A stretch of 64,000 nt of DNA from RGIG1995 sp045587445 (GCA_045587445.1 JAZNCH010000053.1:35307-99306); one strand, 5' to 3'; positions 1-8,761 are shown, counted from the first letter of the stretch. Notes: generated by a model from the letters alone, not told the origin. A program made the numbers and translations.

Positions 1-61
1 CTCTGAAAGAAACAATACCTTCAAATATGTTGCTGTGTTCAAATTTGTCTCGTTCTTTCAT
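1..61 (-). CDS. N-terminal fragment of an unidentified protein, cut by the window edge
   Basis: A minus-strand reading frame opens with ATG at position 61, two bases after the stop codon of the phosphatase gene, and runs off the left edge. Only about 20 residues are visible (starting MKERDKFEHSNIF), too few to identify a family. The tight spacing suggests co-transcription with the Ppx/GppA gene. A polyphosphate kinase would be a natural partner, but nothing in these residues shows that. Confidence 0.5.
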   Translation of the reverse strand, partial: MKERDKFEHSNIFEGIVSFR

Positions 62-63
62 AA

Positions 64-954
64 TCAAGACTCCAAAGATTTTAGTATTTTTTCATAGACG
101 TAGCCCTCGCGTATACCGCAAGTGCTGACGGTTATATTTTTGACATGCGCTATTTCAAAAAGACCGAGATATGCCGCAAGTCCGGGGATTACCGTTGTAA
201 CACGGTGGGGAACAAGCGTGTTAAGCAGGGTTATAACGTTTTCATCATAACTCCTCAATTTTTCATACATATTTTTTAAATTATTATATGTCATTGACAA
301 CTCGGGAGAATCTGCATAGAAATGTGTGTATAGCTTATTTAGGGCAAGTGCTGTTCCGCCAACAAGTATGGCTTCCGTAACGTTTAACGGAAATAGCTTT
401 GTTTTTTCAAAGGACTGTACAGCAAATTCTTTCATAGCCTCAAAATCATTTCCGTTATAATCAAGATAGAGGGAAAGAGAGCCGAAGTTCATACTTTCAG
501 ATTCTTTTTTCTGCCCCAAAAGACAATGAACAACCTCCGTGCTACCGCCGCCCATATCGATTAGAATGGCATTATCGGGGAAATTCGGCATAGTATTTTT
601 TACACCCGAAAAACTGTAGAATGCTTCGTCATCGCCCGACACCAAATCAATTTTTTCTCCGCAGAAATCAAGTACTGTTTTTGTTATATCATCAATGTTT
701 TTTGTTTTTCTCAAAGACGCCGTTGCAAAGCAGGTGAATATATCTGCATTATTTTCTTTTGCTTTGGCTTTAAAATGATTGATTATGTTACAAAGGAGAA
801 AAATCCCGTCTGCCGAAAGAACACCGAAAGATATGTATGAAATAAGTTTTGCATTGTTGACTTCCGAAAAAGCTTCGTCTAAAATTCCATTATTGACACT
901 GTAAATCTTCATTTTTACAGTATTTGAACCAATATCAACGACCGCAATATTCAT
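64..954 (-). CDS. Ppx/GppA-family exopolyphosphatase / pppGpp phosphohydrolase
   Basis: This 296-residue protein belongs to the ASKHA-fold Ppx/GppA phosphatases, which hydrolyse inorganic polyphosphate or convert pppGpp to ppGpp in the cytoplasm. The family's phosphate-1 loop is visible as DIGSNT (residues 7-12) and the second glycine-rich loop as DMGGGSTE (133-140), with a further VGGTAL motif near 198. The length matches the short single-module form without a C-terminal HD domain. The ATG at 954 is preceded by AAAGGAG at good distance. It is divergent from dxs. Sequence alone cannot separate polyphosphate from pppGpp as substrate. Confidence 0.88.
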   Translation of the reverse strand: MNIAVVDIGSNTVKMKIYSVNNGILDEAFSEVNNAKLISYISFGVLSADGIFLLCNIINHFKAKAKENNADIFTCFATASLRKTKNIDDITKTVLDFCGEKIDLVSGDDEAFYSFSGVKNTMPNFPDNAILIDMGGGSTEVVHCLLGQKKESESMNFGSLSLYLDYNGNDFEAMKEFAVQSFEKTKLFPLNVTEAILVGGTALALNKLYTHFYADSPELSMTYNNLKNMYEKLRSYDENVITLLNTLVPHRVTTVIPGLAAYLGLFEIAHVKNITVSTCGIREGYVYEKILKSLES

Positions 955-988
955 AGAACGTATCTCCTTTGAATTACAAATTTAAACT

Positions 989-997
989 ATTATAGCA
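989..997 (-). promoter_or_regulatory. extended -10 promoter for the Ppx/GppA gene
   Basis: On the minus strand TGC is followed directly by TATAAT, an extended -10 element about 35 bases upstream of the start codon. No good -35 box is visible at 17 bases, as is common for extended -10 promoters. Confidence 0.5.
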
Positions 998-1042
998 TAA
1001 ACTTATGTAAAAATAAATAATAATCAGCAAAAAAGTGTGTTA

Positions 1043-1071
1043 TTGACAAAAAAGTACAAAGCGTGTAAAAT
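1043..1071 (+). promoter_or_regulatory. sigma-A type promoter of dxs
   Basis: TTGACA (1043-1048) and TAAAAT (1066-1071) are separated by exactly 17 bases and lie about 35 bases upstream of the dxs start. Confidence 0.75.
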
Positions 1072-1106
1072 AAAAATGATATACAGCTTTGAAAGGAGTG
1101 GGGGAT

Positions 1107-2954
1107 ATGGCATATTTGGAAAAGATAGACGGACCGAAAAGTTTGAAACAATTAAGTATATCAGAGACTGCCGTTCTTGCAGAAGAAATAAGAGAAAAAA
1201 TAATTGATACTCTTTCCGTAAACGGCGGGCACGTAGCCTCCAACCTTGGAGTTGTTGAGTTGACACTTGCGCTGCACAGGGTTTTTGATTCGCCTCGGGA
1301 CAGTATAATTTTTGACGTTGGACATCAATGTTACGTACATAAACTGCTGACAGGCAGAAAAGACAGTTTTGATTCTTTAAGAAAGCACGGCGGTCTGTCG
1401 GGGTTTACTAATAGATTTGAAAGCGAATACGATTCGTTTGGCGCAGGACACAGTGGAACTTCTGTTTCTGCCGCTTTAGGCATTGCAAGCGGAAACAAGC
1501 TGGCGGGGAATAATGCTTATTCGATAGCTGTTGTAGGAGACGGTTCATTTACGAACGGTATGATATATGAGGCACTGAACAACTGTTCGGGTGATATGTC
1601 AAACGTTATTATCGTACTAAACGACAACGAAATGTCAATTTCCAAAAACGTTGGAGCTATGTCGAGCTATCTTTCGGAGTTCAGTAACTCGCGCAGTTAT
1701 ATTAAATTTAAAAATAAAGTATACGCTTTTTGTTTAAAGACCAATGGCTTTGGCACGCTCCTTTTGTCCATAGGCAGAGTAATAAAGAATATAGTAAAAA
1801 AAGTACTTATGACCAAGAATTATTTTGAATGTTTGGGACTTAAATACTTTGGGCCGATTGACGGACACGACCAAGAGTTGTTAGAGCTTGTTTTTGAACA
1901 GGCAAAACGCAAGAAAAGACCTTGCTTGGTTCACGTTGTAACAAAGAAAGGTAAGGGATATAAATTTGCCGAAGAAAGACCGGACGTGTTCCATTCTGTC
2001 GGTAATTTTGATAAGGAAAGCGGTAAGACTCCAGACCCTAAATACGATTTTTCTGCAGCTTTCGGTGATATATTGACCGAACTTGCTGACAAAAATGAAG
2101 ACATAGTTGCAATAACTGCCGCCATGACACAAGGAACGGGGCTGAGCAAATTTGCAGAAAAGTATAATAATAGATTCTTTGACGTAGGTATAGCCGAAGA
2201 ACATGCAGTTACCTTCAGTGCCGGCTTAGCAGCGACAGGAAAGATACCCGTATTTGCCGTATATTCAAGTTTTTTGCAAAGATGTTATGACCAGCTTATA
2301 CACGATGTTGCCATACAAAAGCTTCCTGTTGTTATAGGTATAGACAGAGCAGGACTTGTGGCGGGCGACGGAATGACACATCAAGGCATATACGACAGTG
2401 CATTTATGCTCGGCATACCGAATTTTGAACTGTATTCTCCGGAAAATTACGCTGATTTAAAAGAAGCTGTAACTTCGGCTGTGAACAGCAACAAACCTTC
2501 GGCTGTAAGGTATCCCAAGGGAACGGAATTTTTGTATGACAATACGTTTGTAAGAAAATGCGATTCAATATCTGTTGCCGAAGTAGGAAAGGGAGAAAAG
2601 AAGATAGCTGTTATAACTTACGGAAGAATAACAGGTAATGTATATAAGGCGGCAAATCAGCTTGATACTGAGTATAGTATCAAGATAATAAAAATGCACA
2701 AGATAATGCCCCAACCATTTGAAGAACTATTAGCCGAGTGCGAAAATATTGAAAGAATACTTGTAGTCGAAGAGGGAATAGAAAAAGGCGGAATCGGTGA
2801 AAAAATTGCTGCATACTTTGGTGAAAACGGTAAAAAAGTAAATATACATGCCATAGACTCCCAAAAATCTTTCTCGGGAAATATAAATGACTTATTCAGT
2901 GATTTTGAATTTACTCCCGAAAAAATTAAAGAAAAGATAATAGCAATACAGTAA
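1107..2954 (+). CDS. dxs: 1-deoxy-D-xylulose-5-phosphate synthase
   Basis: Dxs condenses pyruvate and glyceraldehyde 3-phosphate to 1-deoxyxylulose 5-phosphate, the first step of the MEP isoprenoid pathway, using thiamine diphosphate. The 615-residue protein has the TPP-binding GDGSFTNG motif near residue 145, a DRAG segment (IDRAGLVAGDG) and the transketolase-central motif GIAEEHAVTFSAG near residue 361, so all three domains are present. I chose ATG 1107 because AAAGGAG lies at ideal distance; an in-frame TTG at 1089 falls within the ribosome-binding region. In many clostridia dxs sits between ispA and tlyA; here ispA-tlyA are adjacent about 53 kb away and dxs stands alone before sigK. Confidence 0.96.
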   Translation: MAYLEKIDGPKSLKQLSISETAVLAEEIREKIIDTLSVNGGHVASNLGVVELTLALHRVFDSPRDSIIFDVGHQCYVHKLLTGRKDSFDSLRKHGGLSGFTNRFESEYDSFGAGHSGTSVSAALGIASGNKLAGNNAYSIAVVGDGSFTNGMIYEALNNCSGDMSNVIIVLNDNEMSISKNVGAMSSYLSEFSNSRSYIKFKNKVYAFCLKTNGFGTLLLSIGRVIKNIVKKVLMTKNYFECLGLKYFGPIDGHDQELLELVFEQAKRKKRPCLVHVVTKKGKGYKFAEERPDVFHSVGNFDKESGKTPDPKYDFSAAFGDILTELADKNEDIVAITAAMTQGTGLSKFAEKYNNRFFDVGIAEEHAVTFSAGLAATGKIPVFAVYSSFLQRCYDQLIHDVAIQKLPVVIGIDRAGLVAGDGMTHQGIYDSAFMLGIPNFELYSPENYADLKEAVTSAVNSNKPSAVRYPKGTEFLYDNTFVRKCDSISVAEVGKGEKKIAVITYGRITGNVYKAANQLDTEYSIKIIKMHKIMPQPFEELLAECENIERILVVEEGIEKGGIGEKIAAYFGENGKKVNIHAIDSQKSFSGNINDLFSDFEFTPEKIKEKIIAIQ

Positions 2955-2960
2955 TAAAAG

Positions 2961-2997
2961 AACGCCCTTGTACGTAATAATGTACAGGGGTGTTTTT
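2961..2997 (+). terminator. dxs intrinsic terminator whose 3' arm carries the sigK ribosome-binding site
   Basis: Arms 2961-2973 (AACGCCCTTGTAC) and 2982-2994 (GTACAGGGGTGTT) form a 13-pair stem with two G-U pairs, followed by a short T run. The AGGGG at 2986-2990 is also the only Shine-Dalgarno sequence for the sigK ATG at 2998. The same hairpin could therefore end dxs transcripts and mask sigK translation in read-through RNA. Confidence 0.7.
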
Positions 2998-3690
2998 ATG
3001 CTTTTTCAATCAATGTTAAATATTATATATCTTTTCTTGCGAGTGTCGGGGGGGCAAAATTTTCCGCCACCTCTTCCGCCAGAGGAGGAAGCTGAATATT
3101 TCAAAAAGGCGAGACAGGGCGATGCTTTGGCGCGAGAGAAGCTTATTGAGCATAATCTTCGTCTTGTAGCCCATATTGTTAAGAAATACTATACTTCAAA
3201 CAAAAATCAAGAGGATTTAATATCTGTCGGAACGATAGGGCTTATTAAGGCTATTGATTCGTACGATATAGAAAACGGTACTAAGTTTGCGACTTATGCG
3301 GGTAAATGTTTACAGAATGAGATTTTGATGTATTTCAGAGCGCAGAAAAAGACTGCTAATGAGGTATCTATAAATGAAACGATAGATATTGACAAAGACG
3401 GAAATCCTTTGACTTATATAGATATTATTGCAAGCGAGGATACGATAGCCGACGACCTTGACATAAAGATGAAAAGTGCAAAGGCGTTGAAAATAATAAA
3501 CAACGAGTTAAGCGACAGAGAAAAAGAAATTATCGTAATGAGATACGGGATAGGTAAGGAGCGGGCGATAACCCAGAGAGAAATAGCAAAGAAATTAGGA
3601 ATTTCGCGCTCGTACGTCAGTCGTATTGAAAAGGGGGCTTTAGAAAAGATAAACGAATTATTATCACGCCCCGGTTTTACAATGTTTTAG
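2998..3690 (+). CDS. sigK: RNA polymerase sporulation sigma factor SigK (pro-form)
   Basis: SigK directs late mother-cell transcription during sporulation. The 230-residue protein has sigma-70 region 2 (RLVAHIVKKYY, EDLISVGTIGLIKAI, TKFATYAGKCLQNEIL) and region 4 with a helix-turn-helix (TQREIAKKLGISRSYVSRIE). The N-terminus, about 19 residues (MLFQSMLNIIYLFLRVSGG), is hydrophobic and resembles the pro-sequence of Bacillus SigK that SpoIVFB removes; C. difficile SigK is known to lack it. The gene is not split by a skin element. I chose ATG 2998, behind AGGGG; an upstream in-frame TTG at 2968 lies inside the dxs terminator stem. The next gene is also sporulation-related. Confidence 0.92.
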   Translation: MLFQSMLNIIYLFLRVSGGQNFPPPLPPEEEAEYFKKARQGDALAREKLIEHNLRLVAHIVKKYYTSNKNQEDLISVGTIGLIKAIDSYDIENGTKFATYAGKCLQNEILMYFRAQKKTANEVSINETIDIDKDGNPLTYIDIIASEDTIADDLDIKMKSAKALKIINNELSDREKEIIVMRYGIGKERAITQREIAKKLGISRSYVSRIEKGALEKINELLSRPGFTMF

Positions 3691-3752
3691 GCATAGAAAT
3701 AAAAAGACATACATATTATTTAGCAAAAAAGCAGAATGAGAGAGGTTGTTCT

Positions 3753-5345
3753 ATGAATATTGAAAATATGAGTAATAACAAGATATTGCCGTCATTTAAA
3801 GATGAGTTTTGTGTTTGGAGTGAGGGAGTAAAGGCGTGTCCCGAATATGAAGTAAGCGAAGAGTATATTTTACCGGATTATTTGCCCGACATAAGAAAGA
3901 TACTTCTTGTTAACGCAAAGGTTGAAGAAAATGATGGATTTATTCAGGAGGGCAAGGCAGAATACAGTGGAGACGTAGTAATTAACGTGTTGTATATAGG
4001 TGATACAGGTCAGGTTAAATGTGTTACGCAAAGCTATCCCTATACGAACTATTTAGCCAACGAGGAAATATATGACGACAGCGTTATTGAGGCGGTAACA
4101 AGGGTTGAAAACCGTTCTGTAAGGGCTGTAAGTCCGAGAAAACTTCTTTTGAAAGGCAAAGTGATTACAGATATTTCGATATTTAACAAGCTGTGCGTAT
4201 CCCCCAGATTAATAGGCGGAAGCGGTGTTGAAGACGAATTCACTTTGGAGAGGAAGACTGACAGAATTGGGTGTGTAAACTATTTGCAGTTTACCGAATC
4301 GGATATAAGAGTCAGTGAAGATATTGAATATAAAGGGAAAATGCCCATATCCGAACTTATTTACAGTGACGCCGATTTATTTATGACAGACTGCAAATAC
4401 AGCGACGGTAAAGTAAGTATAAAGGGTAATGCAAGGGTAAAATGCCTCTTAAGATGCGCTGAAGAGGGCGAAGAGGGGGAATATGAGGGGATAGAAAAGA
4501 ATATCCCAATTGAACATACCTTCGAAGTAAAACTACCTCAAAACGACAGCAGATGCTTCGGAAGGCTCGAGCTTGGAGCAATAGAGGTTGGAATTGCCAA
4601 TGACAGTTACGGAGAAAACAGATTATTACAAATAGATTTTGTTTGCAGAGCAAATATTACCGCAGTTTCAAATTCGGATACCGAATTTACAGATGACGTA
4701 TTTTCCACGGCGTACAAATATGAAAACACCTATAAAGAGGTTACGACCGAGCGTCTTGCAAAGTGTGGTTATTCAAATTTTTCTGCAAGCGGAAGCGGAG
4801 AAATAGCCAATACAGAGGGGATCGAACTTGACAAGGTAATAATGAGTCAAGCTGATTCTCAAATGAAGTTAAAAGAAGTGTCAAACGGAAAGGCAGTTTT
4901 TGCCGGAGATTGCGCAGTTAAATCCGTGTTAGCAGACAAGAGGGGAAATTGCATCACGTCAGAGCAGACATTCCCAATAAAATTTGAAGTGCCTATTGAG
5001 TGTGATGGTTTTAACAGATGTAATGTTGAATGTACCGTGCTTGACTCAAGAGTAAATATTGACGGAAACAAACTTAATGTAAACGCAGAAATAGGAATAG
5101 ATTACGCAATTTTTGAAAAGGTAAGAGCAAATTCAGTTGCAACTGTTGCTATTGATAAGAGTGTTAAAAATACAGAAAACAAAGAGGGATTCGTGAGACT
5201 GTACTATCCCGAAAAAAATGAAGACCTCTGGAGTGTTGCTAAAAGATATGGACTTTCGCGCGCATCTTTAGAGAAGGCAAACAACCGACAGTTGTCCGAG
5301 GGACTGCCAAGGGTTATTCTTATCCCTACAAATAGTGTCAAATAA
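3753..5345 (+). CDS. SipL-like spore protein with DUF3794/SPOCS domains and C-terminal LysM
   Basis: This 530-residue protein has repeated DUF3794 (SPOCS) segments, seen as YEVSEEYILPDYLPDIRKIL near the N-terminus and further copies along the chain. It ends in a LysM domain (residues about 480-525, including EDLWSVAKRYGLSRASLEKAN). The length and architecture match SipL of C. difficile, which binds SpoIVA and is needed for spore coat assembly; that role is inferred. ATG 3753 follows AGAGAGG. It lies directly downstream of sigK, consistent with mother-cell expression, though no SigE or SigK promoter was identified. Confidence 0.8.
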   Translation: MNIENMSNNKILPSFKDEFCVWSEGVKACPEYEVSEEYILPDYLPDIRKILLVNAKVEENDGFIQEGKAEYSGDVVINVLYIGDTGQVKCVTQSYPYTNYLANEEIYDDSVIEAVTRVENRSVRAVSPRKLLLKGKVITDISIFNKLCVSPRLIGGSGVEDEFTLERKTDRIGCVNYLQFTESDIRVSEDIEYKGKMPISELIYSDADLFMTDCKYSDGKVSIKGNARVKCLLRCAEEGEEGEYEGIEKNIPIEHTFEVKLPQNDSRCFGRLELGAIEVGIANDSYGENRLLQIDFVCRANITAVSNSDTEFTDDVFSTAYKYENTYKEVTTERLAKCGYSNFSASGSGEIANTEGIELDKVIMSQADSQMKLKEVSNGKAVFAGDCAVKSVLADKRGNCITSEQTFPIKFEVPIECDGFNRCNVECTVLDSRVNIDGNKLNVNAEIGIDYAIFEKVRANSVATVAIDKSVKNTENKEGFVRLYYPEKNEDLWSVAKRYGLSRASLEKANNRQLSEGLPRVILIPTNSVK

Positions 5346-5348
5346 ACA

Positions 5349-5395
5349 AAAAATGTCGAGCAAATAGCTTTATTTGCTTGGCATTTTTGTTTTAT
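5349..5395 (+). terminator. intrinsic terminator after the SipL-like gene
   Basis: Arms 5349-5366 and 5371-5388 form an 18-pair stem with a GCTT loop and end in a T-rich run. Confidence 0.85.
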
Positions 5396-5398
5396 CTA

Positions 5399-5427
5399 TT
5401 GAAACACAAGACAAAATATGATATAAT
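5399..5427 (+). promoter_or_regulatory. sigma-A type promoter of the AraC regulator
   Basis: TTGAAA (5399-5404), a 17-base spacer and TATAAT (5422-5427), about 50 bases upstream of the start. Confidence 0.75.
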
Positions 5428-5478
5428 TGCGAAAAAGAGTTAAAAAAACGAGTCAAATATTGCGAATTGGAGTGGGTT

Positions 5479-6279
5479 ATGAAAGCGGTATATTTGTTTG
5501 ACAGTAGACAAACTCAATGCAGATTGAGAAATTCATTAGAATTTATGATGCATTTTCATCATCAAGTGGAAGTTGTATATATGCTTAAGGGAGAATGTAC
5601 AGCAATTGTTGAGGGAGAAGCGTTGGAGTTGCATTCGGGCGACATATTGACTGTTTTTCCAAATCAGATACACGAGTATAAAGACGGGAAAAACGAGGAG
5701 TTTTTTATTGCCATTTTCCAACCTGAGTTTTTGCCCGATTACAAAGATTTGTTTTATAATATGCTTCCTGTTAAAAAGGTTTATTCTACCCATAACAAAA
5801 ATGAATTTTTACTTGATTTGGCGAGAAAAATTCCTGAGATGTATCAGAAAGATAATAAGTACAAAGAGCCGATATACAGAGGACTTTTGACTGCATTTTT
5901 TGGAGAATTATTTTCTGTGTATCCCTTAATGAAAGCAAAGAGGACTGATATGTCGGTTTTGAAGTCGGTGCTTCTGTTCTGCAACGAAAATTATTTGGAC
6001 AATATTTACCTTGAAGATGCTGCAGAAGCATTGCACGTAAGTAAGTTCTATATATCACATTTGTTTAACAATAAGCTTGGTATAAGTTTCAACGAATATA
6101 TAAATTCTCTCAGAATAACAGATGCAGTTTACTTGCTTGAAAAGAAAGAGGGAGGAATGACTGAAATCGCGCAACGCTGCGGATTTAATACGACCAGAAC
6201 GTTTAACCGCGCGTTCAAAAGCATGTATGGTATGTCTCCCAGTAAGTACAGAAAGGAAAACGCTGAAAAAAAGGAATAA
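5479..6279 (+). CDS. AraC-family transcriptional regulator with N-terminal cupin domain
   Basis: The 266-residue protein has an N-terminal cupin-like sensor (histidine-rich MMHFHHQVEVVYML, then GDILTVFPNQIHEY) and a C-terminal pair of AraC helix-turn-helices (residues about 165-262: LEDAAEALHVSKFYISHLF, then MTEIAQRCGFNTTRTFNRAF, ending MYGMSPSKYRKE). Such proteins usually sense a sugar and activate uptake or catabolic genes. ATG 5479 is preceded by TTGGAGTGG; an upstream in-frame TTG at 5467 overlaps that site. The neighbour across the shared terminator is a DUF624 membrane protein, a family often seen beside sugar-responsive regulators. The inducer is unknown. Confidence 0.88.
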   Translation: MKAVYLFDSRQTQCRLRNSLEFMMHFHHQVEVVYMLKGECTAIVEGEALELHSGDILTVFPNQIHEYKDGKNEEFFIAIFQPEFLPDYKDLFYNMLPVKKVYSTHNKNEFLLDLARKIPEMYQKDNKYKEPIYRGLLTAFFGELFSVYPLMKAKRTDMSVLKSVLLFCNENYLDNIYLEDAAEALHVSKFYISHLFNNKLGISFNEYINSLRITDAVYLLEKKEGGMTEIAQRCGFNTTRTFNRAFKSMYGMSPSKYRKENAEKKE

Positions 6280-6284
6280 TACAA

Positions 6285-6318
6285 TTGAGGCACACTCCAT
6301 TTTGTGAGTGTGCCTCAA
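6285..6318. terminator. bidirectional terminator between convergent genes
   Basis: TTGAGGCACACTC (6285-6297) and its exact reverse complement (6306-6318) form a 13-pair stem between the AraC regulator and the DUF624 gene. Confidence 0.8.
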
Positions 6319-6322
6319 TAAA

Positions 6323-7297
6323 TTAGCCTCTGTCTTTGAAGATTGGTTCTTCTTCGGGGGTGCTGTCCTCTTCTTCGTAAGGTTCAATCATAATGCTGTA
6401 GATTTTCGGCCACGAGGTATAAATAGCGATAAATTGACCAATTGCTATTGTAATAATAAAGGGAAGAAGAGCACCAAGCGGAGGGAATGTCATAAGAAGT
6501 CCATAACTGAAAAATATAAGGATTGCTATGCCGAGGGTTCCGACAAAATTTCGTTTAAATCCAATTAAAGAGAACAAGAATGCGTTTTTCAAAATTTTGT
6601 ATAGACTCAGCTTGAACGTAAGCATAATTGTATAGATGTAATATCTCATTACAAAATAGATTATTCCGATGGCAACAGTCAGATAGAACATAAGCGACAT
6701 AAGATAAGTCGAAGCGTTTGCAGCAAAGAATATGACATCATAGAATATCAAGAAGAGAAGTGCTACGTCAATTATACCGAAAATAAGAGCTTGTTTCCAA
6801 TTTCTTTTTATAGCGTAGAAATAGTCTTGCATAAAAAATATTGGGGCGCCCTTTACGATGTTTCTGACAATGTAAGTTGAGCCTATCATTGACAGACCGA
6901 ACGTAAACAGTGTAAGGAGACCTATTCCGTAAAAGATATAAGTCGCAACAGTGGGAACGGATATTTCAACTTGAATACCGAGGACGCCGTGCAGAGCACT
7001 TGTTAAAGGCGAGGTTACACCCGATATTTTTGTAGCTCCGTAAAGGGGGCCGAACAAGGAAGAGACGGGCGAATATGATGTTGTATTTAAATTTCCGCTT
7101 GCCGCAAAGAGTGCAAAAAGGATGGGGAAATTTGAAAAAACGAGCAACATATTGACCGACAAAAGTCTATTCATATTTCTCCAAAGGAGTTTAAAGAAGA
7201 ATTTGAAGTTTCTCGGTTCATTAACATCCTTGGGAACGCCTTTTCCGTCAAGTGAGTATCTGAATAGGCTGAACCTTTTTTTTCTTTTTTCTGACAA
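6323..7297 (-). CDS. DUF624 (YesL-like) polytopic membrane protein
   Basis: The 324-residue protein has an N-terminal cytoplasmic segment (SLFRYSLDGKGVPKD) and about six hydrophobic segments, with the family's pattern of a first membrane helix after NMNRLLSVNMLL and a WKQAL-type segment (IKRNWKQALIFG). YesL/DUF624 proteins have no established biochemical role and often sit beside sugar transporters or AraC regulators. The start is TTG 7297 behind GAAAGGACTG, three bases after the stop of the upstream membrane-protein gene, so the two are co-transcribed. The acidic tail (EPYEEEDSTPEEEP) is a notable extension. Confidence 0.75.
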   Translation of the reverse strand: MSEKRKKRFSLFRYSLDGKGVPKDVNEPRNFKFFFKLLWRNMNRLLSVNMLLVFSNFPILFALFAASGNLNTTSYSPVSSLFGPLYGATKISGVTSPLTSALHGVLGIQVEISVPTVATYIFYGIGLLTLFTFGLSMIGSTYIVRNIVKGAPIFFMQDYFYAIKRNWKQALIFGIIDVALLFLIFYDVIFFAANASTYLMSLMFYLTVAIGIIYFVMRYYIYTIMLTFKLSLYKILKNAFLFSLIGFKRNFVGTLGIAILIFFSYGLLMTFPPLGALLPFIITIAIGQFIAIYTSWPKIYSIMIEPYEEEDSTPEEEPIFKDRG

Positions 7298-7300
7298 TTT

Positions 7301-7903
7301 TTACAGTCCTTTCGAGGAAATCAGCAAAAAAAGATTTCCGTGTTTTAATAGAATAATAAGAAAACTTGCTCCGCACAGAGCTAAAAAGTTAAGCAAAAAA
7401 TAAAGCAAATCATTTCTTTTAATCAAAGATTTAATTTTCGGCGGGTACATTATGCTTTTAGAGTAGAGCATTGCCAATGTGCAAGTATAACACAAAAGGC
7501 AAATATTTGCGACAGAAAGAACAACAAAACCAACACATCCGAAAATTTTAAAATGAGCAACAATGTTCCCGAGTTTAACAGCTCGTATTAATGTAGCCGA
7601 ACACAACCCGACCGAGAAACCCTTATATGCGGAAGCGAGGCAAAATAAAGTGTTTCTTTTTGTGCAAAAGGTTGTTACAAGAATAAAAAATAAATATTTT
7701 AATTCTCCCAAAAACGAGGAAGAAACGGAAAGAACATCAAAACTCCTTGCAGTCAAAACCGAAGAAACAACGTTGTTTTCAAGTAACGAATACAAATGTG
7801 AGTCGGGGGATAAGATATAACAAATAATTAATCCAAAGATAAAAAACAATGCCGAAACAGAAATATAAAGTATAAAATATGCAGTTAAATTTTGTTTACG
7901 CAA
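7301..7903 (-). CDS. polytopic membrane protein, possibly SpoIIM-like
   Basis: This 200-residue protein has about five hydrophobic segments (near residues 8-30, 65-85, 112-135, 165-190). The central stretch, ELKYLFFILVTTF followed by AYKGFSVGLCSATLI, resembles the core of stage II sporulation protein M in length and layout. SpoIIM acts with SpoIID and SpoIIP at the engulfing septum. The similarity is weak, so the name is tentative. The start is TTG 7903 behind a GGTGG-rich site that lies in the 3' arm of a hairpin following proC. It overlaps or abuts the DUF624 gene as one transcription unit. Confidence 0.55.
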   Translation of the reverse strand: MRKQNLTAYFILYISVSALFFIFGLIICYILSPDSHLYSLLENNVVSSVLTARSFDVLSVSSSFLGELKYLFFILVTTFCTKRNTLFCLASAYKGFSVGLCSATLIRAVKLGNIVAHFKIFGCVGFVVLSVANICLLCYTCTLAMLYSKSIMYPPKIKSLIKRNDLLYFLLNFLALCGASFLIILLKHGNLFLLISSKGL

Positions 7904-7911
7904 GAAATACC

Positions 7912-7938
7912 ACCACCGTTAAAATATATGACGGCGGT
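7912..7938 (-). terminator. intercistronic hairpin after proC, overlapping the next ribosome-binding site
   Basis: On the minus strand ACCGCCGT (7938-7931) pairs with ACGGTGGT (7919-7912). The 3' arm contributes to the GGTGGTGGT that precedes the TTG start at 7903. No long T run follows, so this may be regulatory rather than a true terminator. Confidence 0.4.
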
Positions 7939-7948
7939 TTAAATAAAA

Positions 7949-8761
7949 TTACATACCCTTAGACAGTTCTTCGGCTCTTTCAGAGCATTTTATCATAGCT
8001 TCTTTCACAATATCCGAGAAGTTGTTTGCTTCAAATACGTTCAAAGCCTGTTCGGTAGTACCCTTAGGGGATTTAACCATTGAAATAAGCTCGTCGGGCG
8101 TTTTGCCTGTTTTAAGTAAAAGCTCGGTTGAACCGATTATTGTTTTGCAGATGATTTCAAGCATGTCTTTGTTATCGAAGCCCATTTCGGTAGCAGTATC
8201 GTATATACTCTTGATGAAGAGAAATACGTATGCGGGGGAGCTTGAAGTTACTGCAATTATGTCGTTCATTTTTTCTTCGGGAAGAGTAAAAGCAGTGCCT
8301 GAAGCGGCAAATACAGCGCAAATATTTTTAAATACTTTATCATTTACCGCATCATTTTTGGAAAGAGCGGTAACACCCTTTCCGACAAGAAGGGGAGTGT
8401 TTGGCATAGTGCGTATAACCGCCGCATTAAAACCAAGCTTATCACATACAAAATCCGTTGTAATACCTGCGGCAATTGAAATAAAGGTTTTACCTGCAAG
8501 CGATAATTTTGAATCTTTAATTTCGGTAAGCAAATCTGTGAAGTTCTGGGGTTTTACGGAAAGAAAGATGTAATCTGCAAGTTCTACAGCTTCAGGTGCG
8601 CTGTTTGCGAGAATAAAGGGTTCGTTTTTATAGGGTTCGTATTTTGTTGCATCTTTATCAAAAAGGACGATATTATCGGCAGAATAGTTGTTCTGCATAC
8701 TTCTAATAATTGCGCCTGCCATATTGCCGGTGCCTAAAAATGCAAATTTTCCTTTTAACAT
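7949..8761 (-). CDS. proC: pyrroline-5-carboxylate reductase
   Basis: ProC reduces 1-pyrroline-5-carboxylate to L-proline with NAD(P)H, the last step of proline synthesis. The 270-residue protein opens with the Rossmann motif FLGTGNMAGAIIRSM (residues 7-21), has the family segment VIRTMPNTPLLVGKG (about 136-150) and the C-terminal signature around SSPAYVFLFIKSIYDTATEMG and SPKGTTEQAL. The length is normal. ATG 8761 is preceded by ACGGAGTG. It lies divergent to an acetyltransferase, each with its own promoter. Confidence 0.95.
   Translation of the reverse strand: MLKGKFAFLGTGNMAGAIIRSMQNNYSADNIVLFDKDATKYEPYKNEPFILANSAPEAVELADYIFLSVKPQNFTDLLTEIKDSKLSLAGKTFISIAAGITTDFVCDKLGFNAAVIRTMPNTPLLVGKGVTALSKNDAVNDKVFKNICAVFAASGTAFTLPEEKMNDIIAVTSSSPAYVFLFIKSIYDTATEMGFDNKDMLEIICKTIIGSTELLLKTGKTPDELISMVKSPKGTTEQALNVFEANNFSDIVKEAMIKCSERAEELSKGM

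Noticed and set aside
2968..3000. Longer SigK start at TTG 2968
   Set aside because: It would place coding sequence inside the dxs terminator and add residues unlike SigK pro-sequences.
8022..8573. A 183-residue plus-strand frame opposite proC
   Set aside because: proC is unambiguous on the other strand and this frame has no domain features.
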